Source: Neckera pumila (Eukaryota > Streptophyta > Bryopsida > Hypnales > Neckeraceae). Taken from it: a stretch of DNA of 64,000 bases. The notes under the pieces were generated by a model. That model did no database searches, was not told the origin of the DNA, and saw only the letters and a list, made by a program, of their open reading frames with translations. Positions 45,288 to 56,037 of the stretch are shown in pieces. The stretch is from the NCBI GenBank assembly GCA_963969595.1, contig OZ018409.1, positions 11,732,520 through 11,796,519 of the forward strand. The letters run 5' to 3'. Made by a program: the position numbers and the translations under genes. Position 1 is the first letter of the stretch. Each line of letters starts with the position of its first letter.

Positions 45288-45412
45288 CAATCAATTAACC
45301 ACTAAATTGAATATATTCATATTTTTCTTAGACTTCGACCTTATGTACATATATGTCACAATTTCTGGCGTTGGAATCCGGACACTTTAACGAAATTGAT
45401 GTTCTAGGTAAG
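45288..45412 (+). mobile_element. decayed MITE of the GTCAATTTCG family
   Basis: The right end TTTAACGAAATTGATG and the preceding ATGTCACAATTTCTGGCG match the right part of the element at 12478-12650. The left end is degraded and its position approximate. Confidence 0.45.
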
Positions 45413-45662
45413 GAACTCAGTATCTGGGGGTAATCTACAATTAATTAATCATTCTCTACAATCGAATTATTTTGCAGATGGAGAACTAAACTCCTGATGC
45501 CCTCCGCCATTTTGAGCAAGATGCTCATCCGACAAAATTCCAAGCCCATACATGAAGCAAGCATGCCCTGATGCAGGCAGCTCGGTGGTCAGGTTGCATT
45601 ACATCATCGATCATTCCGAGCACTGTACGTGCAATTACGCAGCCATTGATCAACTGCAGTCG

Positions 45663-46778
45663 TCATTGTCGCCTTGGCAGCTTGCTTGCCATGGCCTCGA
45701 TGTCGGAGGCGGAGTAGGTGCTGGGTCTGTAATTCGTGACACACCGCAACTGCTCCACTTCCGGCAGATGCTGGTACAGGAACAAGAGCGCTCGATCATA
45801 CACTTGGCCCGCCTCCTCTCCACTTTCAAAGTTGCCCAGTATGAACGTCCGCTTCATGTCATCCCCGAACTCCTTGGCCGTTAAGCTGAGCTTGGATTCA
45901 TATTTGGTCACACACTCCCCACTGCGCTTCACCGACTGTGTCCTTAAACTCACCCCCTTCAATCTGCTCTCGCCTTTGCTAAACTTGTTCAATGTGCGCC
46001 GAATCTTCCACAGGAAGTCGCGAGTGGTCCACTCGGCGTGCTCCTCCATGTAGCTCGCGTGATCGGCCGCGGGAAAGTTCAACGGGTAAGGCTTCCCTCT
46101 CGCGTTGGGTTGCATCTGTTGCGGAAACGGACAGAAAAGTGTGATTTGCAAGCTAGTGTACAAATGAGAGTTCTAATAACTATGGCTGTTGTTGATGTAG
46201 AGTTCTAGATTGGTGCCTAGTGAAATGCGAATCTGGACATTTTGACCGTGAAGACAATACATGCTAAAAAACAGGGACCACTGACAATTAATGACATAAT
46301 GTTAATTCTTGCCCAAATTTTCACATGACCACGGTGACAGTCTACTTGAATATGACTTTACCTTGAGTTTGATGGCGGCCCTGTCGTTCGCCTGCTTCGC
46401 CTCCTCCTCAGTTTCAAAGTTGCCCAGAAAGATCTGCACGCCCTTCTTCTTGCGTCCTCGCAGCTGTTGGCCCTTGATCCACAAGTGTGCCTCCCATTGC
46501 TTGTTCTTCTTGTGGTAACTGACCCCGATCCTCTTGCAGGACAACGGCAGCTTGGGTAGCAAGGTGAGTCCTTCAGTGTATTCATCAATGTGATCATATG
46601 AACATTCTCCATCGCACTCCCCAGACTGATCCTCCTCTTCGGATCCATCCTCTTCTCCCGACTCGATCGTCTCTTCCGACTGATCGACAGTGGGAAACGC
46701 TGGTATGGTCTCACTCGTTGAGGGGCACTGGAGCTCCTGGGAAGGCTCCCAATTCAGTTGCTGTGCAGGCTGGTCCAT
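45663..46778 (-). CDS. divergent AP2-type transcription factor with two AP2 repeats
   Basis: Two exons on the minus strand, 46362-46778 and 45663-46115, joined in phase 0 (donor GTAAAG, acceptor CAACAG), giving 289 residues from the ATG at 46778. Residues about 20-60 are acidic (SEETIESGEEDGSEEEDQ), a possible activation segment. The first AP2 domain has WEAHLW, then GVQIFLGNFETEEEAKQAND, RAAIKL and, after the intron, LNFP. A linker HAEWTTRDFLWKIRRTLNKF resembles the conserved linker of AINTEGUMENTA-type proteins. The second, very degenerate AP2 repeat ends TFILGNFESGEEAGQVYDRA. R1-linker-R2 order places it in the AP2/ANT class, nuclear and DNA-binding. The second repeat has lost much of the usual strand residues. 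An open frame at 46711-46938, preceded by a TTTAG acceptor, may hold an upstream exon in another frame, so the true start is uncertain. Confidence 0.75.
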
Positions 46779-46938
46779 TCAGCTCCTTTGCACTCTCATA
46801 ATCTAGCTGCTCCAGGTCGTCCTGGTTTTGAAGAATGTTGGCGTAATCCACCTGAGCATCGTCACTATGGGGCGGAATCATGTCTTCATCAAACAACAGC
46901 CGCTGATAGTAACCTAAAGGAGCAACGTTACAATCCAC

Positions 46939-47992
46939 GCAAATGTCATGGTGGAGTTGTCCAACGTGTTAGAATCTGAAACCCAATTCATGTGCGACCG
47001 TGATATTTCCATCTCGCTGTAATCTATGGATTGGAGACTGCTTCGATCGAAGTTACGTAAGTCAGAGCAACGGTACTACTGTAGTACGTGTGATGGACAG
47101 AGAACATAGAAGGTAGCTGATCGATTGACACTCGCAAAACCAAAGACCAAATGAAATGATCTGAGGTTCCGTAACTTTATGAAGGCTGGGGATTTCATAT
47201 TGCCAGGAATGGCATCGAAGTCTCGCAAGTCGGGAAACGTGGGGAAGTCTCGCAAGTCGGAAAAAAGGCTTCTTAATTTCCTAGTTCCTAGTAGCTACGT
47301 CCCTTCAGCCCATACAACGCCCTACAAAGTCCAAATTTCCTCTAGGAGCCACATGAAGGTCTCCTGATCTCTTCATGCAATATCAGAATCAATGGTAGTT
47401 CACATATTTCCCCACCCATGCTGCCATCTTTTGACCTACTTTGGACCCCTAAACCGCCATTTCAATGGAATACCGCCATTTTAACGAAATTGACCATCTA
47501 CCCGTTCTGGTGCTACTCGGGTATCAATCGGTGTTGGGTTGAATTTGAGCTTGCAGTTTAGTGGTAGCAATGGATTACTAGAATACATCACTCCCATTTT
47601 GATGTAATCCGGGACTGGAGACTTGCTTGCCAGTATTGGCATTAACAGAGAATATTTCGGCATCCATTTCCAGCGTTCTCATTGCGATGAGGCTCATGGA
47701 CAAATCAGTCACGTTTTTTTCTTTTTCTTTAGTAGTCATGATGCATCATGTGGCGGATCGATGGCGGTGGTTCGAATGCATAATCTAGCCTTTCGAATAA
47801 TCGCAAAGAAAATAATTTCTCAAAAATTGTGAGTAAAATTGTTATCATTAACAAGACACAATTTTCACTCGTAATTAATTCAATAACAAAGAGCACCTCC
47901 AACCTATCCTAAAATCCAGAGAGTACTCACAATTATATTTTCAGTCAACCATTTGTGCAAAACTTTTTTTTTCAGATCCCCTCTGCTCAAGC
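46939..47992. other. upstream region of the AP2 gene
   Basis: Likely holds the AP2 promoter and leader, though no clear TATA box was recognised. Near 47478-47500, TTTAACGAAATTGACC resembles one end of the GTCAATTTCG MITE family. No other gene. Confidence 0.4.
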
Positions 47993-48310
47993 TCAAGCAA
48001 TTACAAGGTTCATAAAATTGAACAGACCACATACTAAGTAACAATTGTTGGTACCTTGATTGATCTCTGTGTACCTTAATGTAATCATATACACGTAGGG
48101 CTTTGTGATTGTCAAAGCCACGCCTTCCCTGCGAGATAGTGCAGCAACCAGCTTCTGCAAAGTCTTAATTTCGTCTGCTCTAGCCTTCGACTTCCTTGCG
48201 CACCTTGGCAATTAAATTCAGATTTCACAGACTCCAGTTCTTGGGAGTGAGCACAGCAGAATCTTTTGTCCAGCACAATATCTTTCACTTCCGCTTCCAA
48301 AATCTCTCCC
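47993..48310 (-). pseudogene. possible broken coiled-coil gene fragment
   Basis: Two overlapping minus-strand frames carry charged, helix-like sequence: EAEVKDIVLDKRF and QELESVKSE in one, RADEIKTLQKLVAALSRREG in the other. Together they read like one coiled-coil exon interrupted by a frameshift near 48200. No family recognised and no confirmed splice sites; it may be unrelated noise. Confidence 0.25.
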
Positions 48311-48512
48311 TCTTCTGTATGTCGCGGCTCATCTTGGACCTGATTTAATTATTTTCCCAGATTGAGCTCAGATTGAGCTCATTCATTGTTGTCAATTTGT
48401 TCAATACTTCTTTTGTAATAGTTACGAACTGCACTGTCTCATCTAAACCAAAGAGCCCTTTCTTTTAATTTTTACCACCTGTTCATCTTTCTATTACATG
48501 ATTCATACATTA

Positions 48513-48848
48513 GAGAAAAATTCAGCCCTTCCGAGGGCCATCCAAAGTTGACATGCCATGCTATTCTTTGCATGGCCTGTCAACTTTGAAATTGTTCTTA
48601 GTGAGCAGTCAGAGTCTCTGATTGCTCGCCAGAGTAGTCAATTTCCCCAGAATTTTTTATTTTAATATGTTCTTAAGATTAAAAAAAAAAATTAATAAAT
48701 TTTTATTTCGGAATTTTGGGTTCCTGCGCCTTTGCCGCTATAGTTTTAGCAAGGCTGAAATAGGGGGAAAACCATTTTTTGAGCAAAATTAAAGCAAATT
48801 CCAGAGTACCTTGCAGGGCTATGCCCTCCGGAGGCCTGAAATTTCCTT
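48513..48848. mobile_element. MITE family GAGAAAAATTC, copy 1
   Basis: 336 bp between TA dinucleotides (48511-48512, 48849-48850). The left end GAGAAAAATTCAGCCCT is partly complementary to the right end AGGCCTGAAATTTCCTT. The interior shares TTCCTGCGCC, CACTATAG/CGCTATAG and TTCCAG(A/G)GTAC with copy 2. Non-coding. Confidence 0.65.
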
Positions 48849-49100
48849 TAATGATAGAGTCTGAAATTTGTTTGGCAAACTTGAAGATTTGGAGACTATT
48901 TTGTTATATTTTGTATTAGATAAAGAAATTGCATGGATTTAGGATTTATTCAATGATTCTCAAAGTGGTAATGCCTAAATATGCTTGAAAGACCGAGGCA
49001 CATTTTAGGCAAAAGTTGTTTAAAAATGCCACTTTTTAGGACAGTGAGAAAAAATGAAGAAAAAATCTTATTTCAAAATTCAACCATACAAATTTCATTA

Positions 49101-49392
49101 GAGAAAAAATCAGCCCTCTAGATTGATTTGCCAACCTATTTCAAGTTTAGCCTGTCAATCTGAAAAACTACCCCTAATGAACAGTACTGGGATTTTTTTA
49201 AGATTTTTTTAAGATTGATTTTTTTTTTTTTAATTAACTTTTTACTCGTAAACCTGGATTCCTGCGCCAATGTCACTATAGTTTTGGTTGCGCAGAAAAA
49301 GGGAAAAACTAAATTTTACAGCCCCGAAAAACAAAATTCCAGGGTACTTCAGAGGATTGTAGAGCAGCCTTCCAGAGGCCTAAAATTTTCTC
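49101..49392. mobile_element. MITE family GAGAAAAATTC, copy 2
   Basis: 292 bp between TA dinucleotides (49099-49100, 49393-49394). Left end GAGAAAAAATCAGCCCTC, right end AGAGGCCTAAAATTTTCTC. Same orientation as copy 1, 250 bp after it. Confidence 0.65.
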
Positions 49393-49394
49393 TA

Positions 49395-50383
49395 ATGGTA
49401 CCAATAAGACTATTATAAGAATGTGTGAAGGAAAATTCAAAAACTTTGATTGCACAAATAAATAAAAAAAAGAATAATATTCCCATTAGGGAAGTACATG
49501 TCTATACTTTGTGTCAAAATTTTGTGAACATTTGACCAAATTTGACTTCATAGGAATCTACCCAACATTAGGAGTCTACCCAAATGTTGAACAGAGACTT
49601 AGTTGGTCCTTCAAGGGTTAAAATTACCCAAATAATGCTATACTTTTGAACTACCAAAGATTGTAGATTCATTTAATCGGAATCAAAATTTAGCAAGAGG
49701 CTACTACCTTTATGAGGGTACTATTTTCAAATTTTTCAGCTATAAATGGTGTACTATGCAATTTTGACTAGAGTGAATACTAAAATTTTTGAATATGTTG
49801 ATCATAGATGGGACATCAATTTATTATCTAAGAACATATACATTCATCTAATTGTGTTATATTATCCTAATTGAAAATAATTTTTTATCTAAATTGTTAA
49901 ATCTAGAAAATACTCCACAAAATATTCAAATATTATTTTCATCCATTGCACCTCAACCAAAAATTTTCACAAATACAAACTTTGTCCTTTGAGGTGAATC
50001 AAACTATTGCCACTCTCATCTCAATTCTACCCAAATGTACCCAAGGGATACATAAAGATGGAAACTTTACGTAATAGATATATAATGGTAGAATTTAAAT
50101 TTAGTTGATAATAGACAAGATGACCTTACATTCCTTCAAAAGATAAATAAAGGTTATACCAACTCCTTTAGGATGGATTTCCAATATTTTTAAAAATCTT
50201 GTATCCTATAAAGATTGACTAAATTCACATTCTAGGCCTTATCGCAGATATATTAAGGAATAAATTTGCTTGATTTGATTCATAGATGATCAAGATTCAA
50301 GCTACTAACAATTGTGTATAATCACATAATTGCAAACTACTAATCAATACACATACATATATTTATTATACTCCATTATCCCA
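49395..50383. other. non-genic stretch
   Basis: AT-rich, no gene or element termini recognised. Confidence 0.5.
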
Positions 50384-50770
50384 CCGGGATGGTAGCAAGT
50401 CACTTGTTTGAGCTAATTGCGATTGCAACTTTGCCATGTCTTGAGCCATTTCGTTTCTCTCCTCCAAATATTGCAATGCACTCTCTTGTGCTTCTTGCAT
50501 CAAGTCAGAGTTCCTTTGTTCCAATTGGTCCCTTTCATTGTGGAGTTCATGAAATAGCCATCATGCCGCTCTCATAGTGAAATTTGGCTCCCGGCTAGAA
50601 CCTTCCATAATTGTTTCAAGTGCCAACTGATGCAAGTGTAGACAAAAGAACCATGCAGTATTTAGCAAATTTGGTGGGTTGACATTGGTTGAAGTTGCAA
50701 CCTCCTTTGTGTTGATTGTATTGTTGGTTGGCTTTGCATTAGTTCCACAGTTATAAAGAGCAAGCATGTA
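50384..50770 (-). pseudogene. coiled-coil protein fragment with in-frame stop
   Basis: One minus-strand frame is open across the interval except for a TGA near 50562. The part after the stop, WLFHELHNERDQLEQRNSDL followed by MQEAQESALQYLEERNEMAQ and KLQSQLAQTSDLL, has the heptad pattern of a coiled coil. The part before it encodes NPPNLLNTAWFF and LHQLALETIMEGSS. It ends in TGA near 50384. The frame runs on into the repeat at 50778 only by chance. I do not recognise the family; the C-terminus of a transposon-associated or Myb-like protein is possible. Confidence 0.4.
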
Positions 50771-50777
50771 CATTTGT

Positions 50778-51718
50778 CCCCTAAAGGACCAAAAACTATT
50801 TCTTGGCAATATAGCAATTTTGGGCAGCTCACTACAAATTGAAATCTCATCTTTTTCCTTTGAAATTTTCACACAAGATGTGTCCAAGTAGTAGCTTCAA
50901 GGCTCAACAATTTTAATAACTTTTAACTACTTAGGTAAAAAGTTATTGCATGATATGTAATTTTTCATGTTTGGCGGGCAAACTGGGCAGCTCAAAAAAA
51001 TTCTTTTAAAAACACTTTTTTGCAATATTAAAATCCGAAATTGGTTTTATAGATTTATATATACTTGGAAAGCTTTTAAACATTCCATTTGGATTAACAA
51101 GTCAAAAGTTATGAAGAGTTTTAGTTTGAGGGTAGTTATGGAACCTCTACTTTGAAATAAACTTTGAAGTCCTTTATCTAACTCAATTTTCAATATTTTT
51201 GAAAAAAGACAAAAGAAATTAGGTATAAATTGTTTATTACAACATTACAACCGTTGGGATTGGCATTTTCCAATTTCATTACAAAATTCTTGACAATTTA
51301 GTATTTTGAATCATTCTCGACTTCTTCCTACTTACATTTTTTTTTTCCTATATGTTGTACAATTCCAAATGATTTGAAAATTTTCAAGAATGTAGCCAAC
51401 TTGCCTTAAAAAATGAATGCAAAGAGTAACCACCATTTTGGACAATTTTTCATACAAATGTGACCTTGTGAAGGGCAGCTGCCCGGATTTTTGCAGTGAC
51501 AAAAAATGGATTTTTGTCAATTCAAATGCTATTATCTTTCAATTCACATGGTGGAAAATTCTAAAAAAAATTCTACATCTTCTTAAACAAGTGTACTACA
51601 AGATCCTATGGTCACATGTGTTCAAAAATGTTTTTTTTCTAAAATTTGGTACTTGTATTAGAAATGGCAGTTTTGGAGCGGTTTTGGTGAAAACATAGTA
51701 AAAAGCAATTCAAAGGGG
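50778..51718 (-). mobile_element. TTAA/CCCCTAAAG element, copy 1 (inverted)
   Basis: About 941 bp, homologous in reverse orientation to 53669-54600. Left end CCCCTAAAGGACC next to a degraded TTGT; right end CAAAGGGG next to a degraded TTAT. Shared internal words include GGGCAGCTCACTA, AAAGCTTT and GACCTTGTGAAG. Non-coding. Confidence 0.65.
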
Positions 51719-52799
51719 TTATCTTGTCAAGGTAATTCTTTAAATTGGGCATGGTATAAATCCATTTCAAAGTTGTTGGTATATGCATGGCTAGCAAAAG
51801 ATGTGACTACATGAGATTGAAAGTGGAGACTTCATGTAGATGTAGAGAAAGGTATGATTTGTCCTCAACATGTACGTTTGATGTTGTGGATAATGCTACT
51901 TTGTTTTTTGAAGTCCATAATTGGTGAAAGTTTTTTTGCAAATTGGGTGACCTCTGCTAAAACTTATTTCAACTAATTGTAAGAAGACTAAATACTTTGC
52001 TAGAAGTAGTATATAATTATCGATATGCAAACATTCTACAAAGAACATGAGGTAGATATAAAAAACAATTCCAATCATTGGGTGAATATCTAGAGAAGGA
52101 AAAGTTGGATATGCAAATTAATAGAATCCAACGCTTTTTTCACATGCTTTTTAGTCCTTAGTTCACTTTAATAAAAAGAAGTTGCATTTGCACTTGATGA
52201 ATTATAGCTCTAAATAACCAAAATATTAATTGATTGTATTTAGCAGTCAAATTTACTTATGGCATAAAGGCCCTACCTTTATGTTTATATATGCTAAGCC
52301 AAAGTGCAACCTTGGTAGTGAGTTCCCATTACCCTAAATTATTTTTATTTGGCTTTAGGACTTGGTGACTAAAAAAAACTAGTTTGATATGCATTGCACA
52401 ATCACCAAGCCTCGGTAGTACAATCATGGATTTTGTAATTATAGATTACTTTAAAAGCAACCTTGATTTTTATATATTATTTTGCTTAGAATTCTCTTTT
52501 TAAATCTCACATTCTTCCAAGATCTATTCCACAAAATCAACAAATGTTTCTAAACATTTCAATTCCACTTCAACAAAATTTCACTCAAAATTTATAGACA
52601 ATTTATTTCTAATTGGAATAATTTAAGAATTGTATTTTGAATGTTTTAAAAAAAGATTGGCAACAGCAAAGAAAATTTAACCATGACATATACAATTCAT
52701 AAAACTTTAGAATTCATAGCTTGAGTATGGAACTTGGTGCTCTTCTCTGAATCTCGAATATGGACAAATTTGATTGATTATGTGAATCAAAATCTACAT
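51719..52799. other. non-genic stretch
   Basis: AT-rich sequence between two members of the TTAA/CCCCTAAAG group; no gene recognised. Confidence 0.45.
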
Positions 52800-53660
52800 T
52801 ACTTTGTAAAATCCCGAGGTCATTTTTTTAATCAAAAAGCACTCAAAACTACTACCGCTGCTGAGTTCACCGGAAAACAGAAAAGCAGTTTTTTTAGAAT
52901 CTAACCATAGGATCTTGTACTTGACTCATCTCAGATCATGTGATAAAAATTCATGAAGTTCGACCATATAGATTGGAAGATATTAGCATTCAAAGCTGGA
53001 AAAAAAGATTTTTTGAATGTTGACTTGAAATTTGAAATGACTTTGACTACCATTTGTGAAATTTATTTGAACAACACACTTTGAATTAAAGATTTCTTAT
53101 GCTGAAGAATTGAGTTGAAAGTCTAAATTTATTTTTTTTAAATTCACTTGATTTTTATTCTTTAAAATTTTATTAAGTAGAAATAGGTCTAAGATTGAAC
53201 AAAAAACGAAATCGTTATTAGCTCTAAGACGGAATTGAAACACAATAATTGCAATGGTTAGATTGTTCTAGTAAGCATACTTAACCCTTTCAAACCTTTT
53301 TTTTTGAACAGTTGTGAAAATTGCTTTCAGAAAACAAGATTGTTTATAATTTTCTCATCACTAGTCCAAATAAAATGAATGAAAGCTTCACATGTAAACA
53401 AAATTATAATATTCTGGGATAAAATTTAAAATTTAATTTTGAATTTTTGTGATTTTTTGGTGTTGCCTGCTGACCTTTGTTTTTGGCTTATTGTGCCGTA
53501 ACTTTTGCTCCTAGGCATTGATTGAAATAAAAATTATATTCCCAGGAAGCTTATATATTTTTTCTAACCTTCACAAAAAATTTCAAAAAACTATGATGTT
53601 GAGACCGTATGAGTCTACTTAAATTTGCATTTTGGCCTTGGTAGGACCCATGGGACTTTG
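52800..53660 (+). repeat. diverged repeat related to 23,487-24,200 and 59,700-60,200
   Basis: Begins AAAATCCCGAGGTC, a decayed version of AACCCCTAAAGGACC, followed by AAGCACTCAAAAC and ATCTAACCATAG(G/A)ATCTT as at 23,500-23,620. The right half (53340-53560) matches 59,895-60,110: ATGAATGAAAG-type words and ATTGGAATAAAAATTATATTCCC. Non-coding. Confidence 0.55.
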
Positions 53661-53668
53661 GGAATTAA

Positions 53669-54600
53669 CCCCTAAAGGTTTTTAACTATGTTTTCACCAA
53701 AAATGCTCCAAAACTGCCATTTCTAATACAAGTATCAAATTTTAGAAAAAAATAGTTTTGGACACATGTGATCGTAGGATCTTGTAGTAAACTTGTTTGG
53801 GAAGATGTGGAGAATTTTTTTAGAATTTTCCACCATGTCGCTTGCAAGATAATAGTGTTTGAATTGAGAAAAATCCTTTTTTTGTCCCTGCGAACATCCG
53901 GGCAGCTGCACTTCACAAGGTCACATTTATATGAAAAAATGTCCAAAACAATGGTTACTCTTTGGATTCATTTTTGAAGTCAAGTTGGCTATATGCTTGA
54001 AAGATTTCAGATCATTTGGATTTGTACAACATATAGGAAAAAAATAGTATGTAGAAAGAAGTAGAGAATGATTCAAAACACTAAATTCTTAAGAATTTAA
54101 TCATAGAATTGAAAAATGCCAATCCCAATGGTTATAATGTTTTAATAACCTATCTACATCCAATATTTTTTTTTTTTCCAAAAACATTGAAAATTGAATT
54201 AGATAAAGGACTTCAAAGTTTATTTTAGAGTAGAGATTCCATAACTACCTTCAAATTAAGAATCTTCATATTTTTTGACTCATAGATCAAAATGGAATGA
54301 TTCAAAGCTTTCCGCATATGTATAAATCCAAAGAACCAATTTCAAAATTTTATTTTTAAAAAAGTGATTATTAAAGAATTTTTTTTGCTGCCCGAACTGC
54401 CCGCCGAGCATTGAAAATCACTTATCATGCAATAATTTTTTACCCATATAATCAAAAGTTCTGAAAGTTGTTGGGCCTTAAAGCTACTCCTCGGGAGAAA
54501 GTTGTGTGAAAAATTCAAAGAAAAAAAATAAAATCTCTGCTCATAGTGAGCTGCCCAAAAAACCTATGTTCTCAAAAAAGCATGTTCAGTGCTTTAGGGG
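53669..54600 (+). mobile_element. TTAA/CCCCTAAAG element, copy 2, intact ends
   Basis: 932 bp exactly between TTAA (53665-53668) and TTAA (54601-54604). Ends are CCCCTAAAGGTTTTTAAC and, reverse-complemented, CCCCTAAAGCACTGAAC: a 9-bp perfect core with weaker similarity beyond. A TTAA duplication with TIRs beginning CCC is the signature of piggyBac-type elements. No transposase frame is present. Confidence 0.6.
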
Positions 54601-54690
54601 TTAAAGTTAGAATATAAAAATTGAACATCTACATAACAAGCTTATTAGAATCATTTAAATGTATTTAGAAATCCAAAATATTTATTGTTA

Positions 54691-54963
54691 GGGGAGATTT
54701 GAGGGCATTGGAGGGCCGTTTCAAGCCCATTTCCCAATCTGGCCAGATTTGTGAATAGTCGTTACGGGCTGTCAAGATTTTTTTTTTCAAATTTATTTTT
54801 TCTCCCAAATATCATTTTAGGCCCATTTTTTTTTTTTTTTTTTTTTTTTTTTCTGGAAATGACGTGGCTCTCTCTCGACTACATCAGCCAGCAGTTATCC
54901 TGCGTTCCTGCAATCTGGGAACACAAGATAACTTGCAGTCTCTTAGAGGCCTCAAATCTCTTC
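54691..54963. mobile_element. MITE family GAGAAAAATTC, copy 3
   Basis: 273 bp between TA dinucleotides (54689-54690, 54964-54965). Left end GGGGAGATTTGAGGGC, right end GAGGCCTCAAATCTCTTC. Contains a 27-base T-tract at 54826-54852 and the family word TGCGTTCCTGC. Diverged from copies 1 and 2. Confidence 0.6.
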
Positions 54964-54965
54964 TA

Positions 54966-56037
54966 ATGAATTAATGCCTATAAATAGAAAAAAATAGAAT
55001 TTATATATATTAAAACATGCAAATGTCCTTTTTTCACCCCAATTCTATATTTAGTATATTTTGTAGGCATTTGCATATAAAATCGTTCACAAAGTTTGGA
55101 GATGGACATTAGGGATTTCTCTTAGGAGTAGCCCAATCTCTTTTTTATTCACTACCAAAGATCCAACAATTGAATTTCATGCTAAATTTTTGTGCTGAAG
55201 CTCCAAGTAATTGCGCCTTATTTTGACCCCTTCTAAAACCATTCCCTACATATTCTTGTCATAAGTATACTACATCTATTCATGAGAGCCTAGGGTTGTT
55301 TTGGGGATACTTATTTTCAGCATTTTGAAAATTCATCATTTATTCATATAATGTCTAAAAAATACATAAAAATAAAATATAATCAAACAAATAATTTAAA
55401 CAATTTAAATACTAGAAACATTGCTCAATTGTTTATTCAACAACTACCAGGTGTAGTCACCTTGCATAATAGAAGAAGAATATCAATGAGCTCCAGCACT
55501 AGACCGCATCTTCATCCAATTCCAACAGATATCCCCTTTTATCCTCACGAAACAACATTCTTCATCCACGATTCTCGTTCAAAATTTAAAACTGAACGGC
55601 ACCGCAGCCAAGCTTCTTGAGCACGACCAAACCCACCTGACTCCCGCTCTCCCATTGCAGCTAAATTTGCACAAAAATCATTTAATGGCGGCTTCACTGT
55701 ACTGTAGCTGCAGGCCAGAAATAGTTTTGTAACGAAGCCACCACTGTAGTATCCGAATCTTAACATCTACTCATCCTTTGCAAAATTCGATTGTGCAGAG
55801 CTACGCAGCAGTCCATCGGCCTCATATGGAACGACATTTGTCACGGCACTGTCTCTTTTGTATCTCTTCAAAGATCCACGCATTGTGTAGTTTTTGCAGT
55901 AATTGACTCTGATGATAGTAGTGATTGAGTACTCAGGGATTTTGACCAGAATAATTGGTACATAAGAGGGACGAGAATTTTAGGGCACAGAACTTCTTTG
56001 TGTTGTTCTGACCTATACTCCATGCGCATCGACTGCA
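54966..56037. other. upstream region of the SAP-like gene
   Basis: From about 55,480 composition rises toward genic levels and probably includes promoter and leader. No TATA box clearly placed. Short frames at 55351-55766 lack domains. Confidence 0.4.
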
